This document shows positions 61,258-64,000 of a DNA stretch of 64,000 bases, in pieces (positions within the stretch are counted from its first letter, which is position 1; each line of letters opens with the position of its first letter). Where the stretch lies: assembly GCF_030929595.1 (NCBI RefSeq), contig NZ_JAVFVR010000012.1:32872-96871 (forward strand), read 5' to 3'. A program made the position numbers and the translations under genes. The notes beneath the pieces are model-generated. The model saw only the letters and a list, made by a program, of their open reading frames with translations, was not told where the DNA came from and did not search any database. This DNA is from Flavobacterium sp. LHD-85 (GTDB taxonomy: Bacteria > Bacteroidota > Bacteroidia > Flavobacteriales > Flavobacteriaceae).

Positions 61258-63648
61258 CTAAATCCCAGTTCTTCTTTTCTCCTCCTCATTTCCCATCTGT
61301 CTCTGCTGTTCTTTAACAGTTTTATTCCCAAACTTATAATTTACTGACAGTTGTACTCCTCTACAATCTAAATAATATCTTGCTTCTTGATAGATTCCAT
61401 TTACAGTCGAATTTGATTGTATCACTTCCGTTTTGAATAAATCATTTATTTTTAAAGAAAGCTTAAGATCCTTTTTTAACAACAAATATTGTAGGGTACT
61501 CGATAAAGAGCTAATAGCTCTGTTTTTTTCAATTCCATCAACAGAAGGAAAATTATACCAATAATTCATATTGAAAAGTAACGTCTCACTGGGATTCAAC
61601 GAAAAATCATTATTTAATGAAATTCTTGAATTGACCCCCTTTTGCTCTCTATTGGTAATAGTCAAACTAGACTTAGAGATACTGTAATTAATGTCAAAAT
61701 TTATACTGCTGGTCCACCTTTTGTATCTATCATATACATAATTTTCAGAAATCCCATACCTTTGGGTATCAATGAAATTTTCATTTGTATATTTTATGTT
61801 ATTTGCGTTAGGATCAGTTATCGGAATTTGATAAAACAAATTATCTTCAATACTATAATAAAACTTGCTTTCAAACTTTTTATAAGTATAAGTGAGCTCA
61901 ATATTATCTATAAATGCTGGTTGCAGAAACGGATTACCTTCTATTGTCTGAAATGGATTAATATAAAATACATTTGGATTAAGCTCATTAAATCGGGGCC
62001 TTTCTATTCGTTTACTATAACTAAAACTAAATATTGAATTCTCATTTGGCACATATGATAAAAATGTTGTTGGAAACAATTTAAAGTAATTGTTTTTTGC
62101 TAACTGATTTAAATTTTCTGAAAAGGCTTTTGTTTGAATCGCTTCAGATCTTAGGCCAAGTTGCAATTCCCATTTTTTATTTATTTTTATATTTCCAGAA
62201 ACATAAATAGCCTCGACATTTTCAGTATATTCAAATTTACTTTGTGATAGTGACAATTCTGAAATTGGCTGGTTAACAACACCACTGTTAAAAAAGAAAA
62301 TATTGTTATTTGACCTCGAATTAGATATTTTACCGCCAAAATTTAATTTCATAAATTCAAATGGAAATTCAACATCAATTTTTCCTGATAGGTTATCTAT
62401 ATTTTGATTATTATTATTGATGCCTGAAAAATATTTTTCAGAAGGAGGCGTTGGAATTTCAATAACTGAAATCCCGTTATATATTCTGGAATCTTTATTA
62501 TTGTAATTAAAAAAATCAAGATTCAATTCAATTTTTTTCCCTAAAGTGTCTAATTTAAATTCATTATAAAAATTCAATGATTTTATATTTGGCTTTTGTA
62601 CTGTTTGCCTATCAGATTTTAAATAGCTAATAGTTTGGTCTGTCATAAAATCATTAACTGACGTATAACTATTTATTGATGCTTTAGCAATGTTATCATT
62701 AATCAAGAACTGAACTCCTGAAACCCATTTAGGCGATATTATATAATTAACGTTTACCCTCCCATTAATCCTATTATATTGAGATTTAAAAGGATTACTA
62801 GTACGCCATAAACCATCCGGAAAATATACATTGCTATTTTGCTCAACATATGTTGTCCCGTTTTTATAATTTATTATAGAAGAAACACCAACTTTATTTT
62901 TATTATAGTTCAAATTCCCTAGAAATGCACCATCATCATATTTTCTTTGAAGATATGTTATTCCCATTAGAGCATTCCAAGAATCTTTTTTTATTTTTTT
63001 TAATCTTATATTAACCATTCCGCTATTTCCTGCTGCTTCATATTTTGCAGGTGGCGTAGTAATTACTTCAATGCTCTTAATAGATTCTGACGGGATAGAC
63101 TTTAAAAAATTAACTAAATCTTCTTGTGGAATTTCAATAATTTTATCGTCAATCATAATCGCTAAATTATTCTTACCAACTATTGATATTTTCTCATTTT
63201 GTATTCTGACTCCTGGAGTAACTTTTAGCGCATCTAATGCATCACCTCCTGATGCATTAATTGAATTTTCAACATTAAAAATTAATCGATCAACTTTTCT
63301 TTCGAAAAGTTTTCTTTTAGCTTCAATTGATACCTCTTCTAATTGATTAACATGATCAATGGTAATTATCCCCATATTTAAATCAGCATTTAATTCTATA
63401 TTTTTTGAAAATAATATCTTTCTTTCTTTTCGAATTTCTAACCTATACCATCCCTCGTTTATTTCTAATTCGAAAATTCCTTTTTCATTTGTAAACTCAT
63501 TTTTAATCACTGTAGAGTCTTTAGCTATTAATACAGCTTGTGCAAATTCAATTGGATCTTCAGCCGAGGTAATGATTTTTCCAGTAATTTTTATTTGCGC
63601 TGATAGGTTTAAGCTTAATAACATTAATAATACAAATACAATTTTCAT
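61258..63648 (-). CDS. Outer-membrane beta-barrel receptor (TonB-dependent-like)
   Basis: A 796-aa protein. Signal peptide 1-18, a carboxypeptidase-like regulatory domain (about 20-95), a plug (about 105-215, with GDALDALKVTPGVRI and KYEAAGNSGMVNI) and a large C-terminal barrel. It matches the Bacteroidota outer-membrane barrel family often annotated with TonB-dependent receptors. It is inside the NRPS operon, 23 bp before the next NRPS gene. It may move the product across the outer membrane, in either direction. Confidence 0.88.
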   Translation of the reverse strand: MKIVFVLLMLLSLNLSAQIKITGKIITSAEDPIEFAQAVLIAKDSTVIKNEFTNEKGIFELEINEGWYRLEIRKERKILFSKNIELNADLNMGIITIDHVNQLEEVSIEAKRKLFERKVDRLIFNVENSINASGGDALDALKVTPGVRIQNEKISIVGKNNLAIMIDDKIIEIPQEDLVNFLKSIPSESIKSIEVITTPPAKYEAAGNSGMVNIRLKKIKKDSWNALMGITYLQRKYDDGAFLGNLNYNKNKVGVSSIINYKNGTTYVEQNSNVYFPDGLWRTSNPFKSQYNRINGRVNVNYIISPKWVSGVQFLINDNIAKASINSYTSVNDFMTDQTISYLKSDRQTVQKPNIKSLNFYNEFKLDTLGKKIELNLDFFNYNNKDSRIYNGISVIEIPTPPSEKYFSGINNNNQNIDNLSGKIDVEFPFEFMKLNFGGKISNSRSNNNIFFFNSGVVNQPISELSLSQSKFEYTENVEAIYVSGNIKINKKWELQLGLRSEAIQTKAFSENLNQLAKNNYFKLFPTTFLSYVPNENSIFSFSYSKRIERPRFNELNPNVFYINPFQTIEGNPFLQPAFIDNIELTYTYKKFESKFYYSIEDNLFYQIPITDPNANNIKYTNENFIDTQRYGISENYVYDRYKRWTSSINFDINYSISKSSLTITNREQKGVNSRISLNNDFSLNPSETLLFNMNYWYNFPSVDGIEKNRAISSLSSTLQYLLLKKDLKLSLKINDLFKTEVIQSNSTVNGIYQEARYYLDCRGVQLSVNYKFGNKTVKEQQRQMGNEEEKRRTGI

Positions 63649-63704
63649 TACAATTCATTTTTTTCTTAAAGCGTATAAGGACTTTTTTTACTATGTATCA
63701 ATAT

Positions 63705-64000
63705 TTACAGCAAAAAAAATTCGACTTCATCACTATTTTGTTTAGTATCAATATTATCTATGAGATTAATATTAGCTATCAACTCAGCCATTTCTTCTAA
63801 TATTAAATTTTCGAACAAATCATTTATAGATATTTTTATGTTAAATTTTTCATATATTAAACTACTTAGTTTTATTACCGATAAGCTATGTCCACCTAAT
63901 TCAAAAAAATTATCCTTAATCCCCACATTTTTTATTCCTAATACTTCTTGCCATATTTTCACAAGAGTCTTTTCAATTTCATTTCCTGGAGGCGCATAGC
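63705..64000 (-). CDS. 3' end of another NRPS gene (continues beyond window)
   Basis: Only the C-terminal end is in the window. A carrier domain (NFFELGGHSLSVIKLSSLIYEKFNIKISINDLF) is followed by a short tail ending DEVEFFLL. The frame stays open to the right edge, with the same residues as the linker in the 56405 NRPS. The acidic-hydrophobic tail is the sort of short linear motif that docks to TubC-type domains, so this protein probably feeds the TubC-bearing NRPS. The last ~120 bp are identical to 58024-58143. Confidence 0.9.
   Translation of the reverse strand, partial: YAPPGNEIEKTLVKIWQEVLGIKNVGIKDNFFELGGHSLSVIKLSSLIYEKFNIKISINDLFENLILEEMAELIANINLIDNIDTKQNSDEVEFFLL
63881..64000. repeat. 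120-bp direct repeat, copy B (truncated by window edge)
   Basis: Identical to 58024-58143; may extend beyond 64000. Confidence 0.95.

Overview
The window looks like a chromosomal segment of a Flavobacterium-like Bacteroidota. Supporting signs are the low G+C content, promoter boxes of the TAnnTTTG type, A-rich upstream regions with few Shine-Dalgarno sites, a Bacteroidota-type tyrosine integrase, flavobacterial intergenic repeats, and core genes (LpdA, RibB, FtsK, LptF/G, Tpx, DgkA, AnmK) of the usual flavobacterial form. This placement is inferred from sequence character only.

Positions 1-36360 are mostly ordinary chromosome: pabB-type aminodeoxychorismate synthase, a lipocalin lipoprotein, dihydrolipoyl dehydrogenase, a ParE/RelE toxin-antitoxin pair between two copies of an intergenic repeat, an Lrp regulator divergent from a Cys/Met PLP lyase, an amino-acid permease and a large FAD/Fe-S oxidoreductase. 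A small accessory patch (14.7-20.0 kb) holds a KAP-family P-loop NTPase and an orphan Cas2-like protein among long inverted repeats. Next come a peptidoglycan-recycling run (anmK, GHL10 hydrolase, AmpG-like permease, NagZ), a thiol-redox group (peroxiredoxin, thioredoxin, Tpx), and a run of dgkA, ftsK, lolA-like, lptF/G, ribB and thioesterase genes that ends at tRNA-Ser(UGA).

A tyrosine integrase sits about 260 bp downstream of the tRNA-Ser, in the arrangement expected for an integrated island. It is followed by a YhcG/DUF1016-type nuclease, a 680-bp stretch with no clear gene, and a methyltransferase whose upstream region carries an unusually strong Shine-Dalgarno-like sequence.

From 64000 down to 40946, all on the minus strand, lies a biosynthetic operon that continues beyond the window. 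It encodes at least three NRPS proteins, an outer-membrane receptor-like barrel, a ClpC-D1-only AAA+ ATPase, two divergent tryptophanyl-tRNA-synthetase-like proteins, two GNAT acetyltransferases, a radical SAM enzyme with a PqqD-like N-terminus, a 68-residue candidate precursor peptide, a fatty-acid-hydroxylase-type membrane enzyme, a SyrD/PvdE-type exporter, an Sfp-type phosphopantetheinyl transferase and a membrane-anchored S33 hydrolase. The most interesting part is 51.1-56.4 kb, a RiPP-like block embedded in an NRPS operon. Both TrpRS-like proteins have lost the KMSKS motif and the aspartate that reads the indole of tryptophan. A plausible reading, as inference, is a hybrid system in which a ribosomal peptide is modified by a radical SAM enzyme and repurposed synthetase folds, and is perhaps joined to an NRPS product. 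I know of no described system with this combination.
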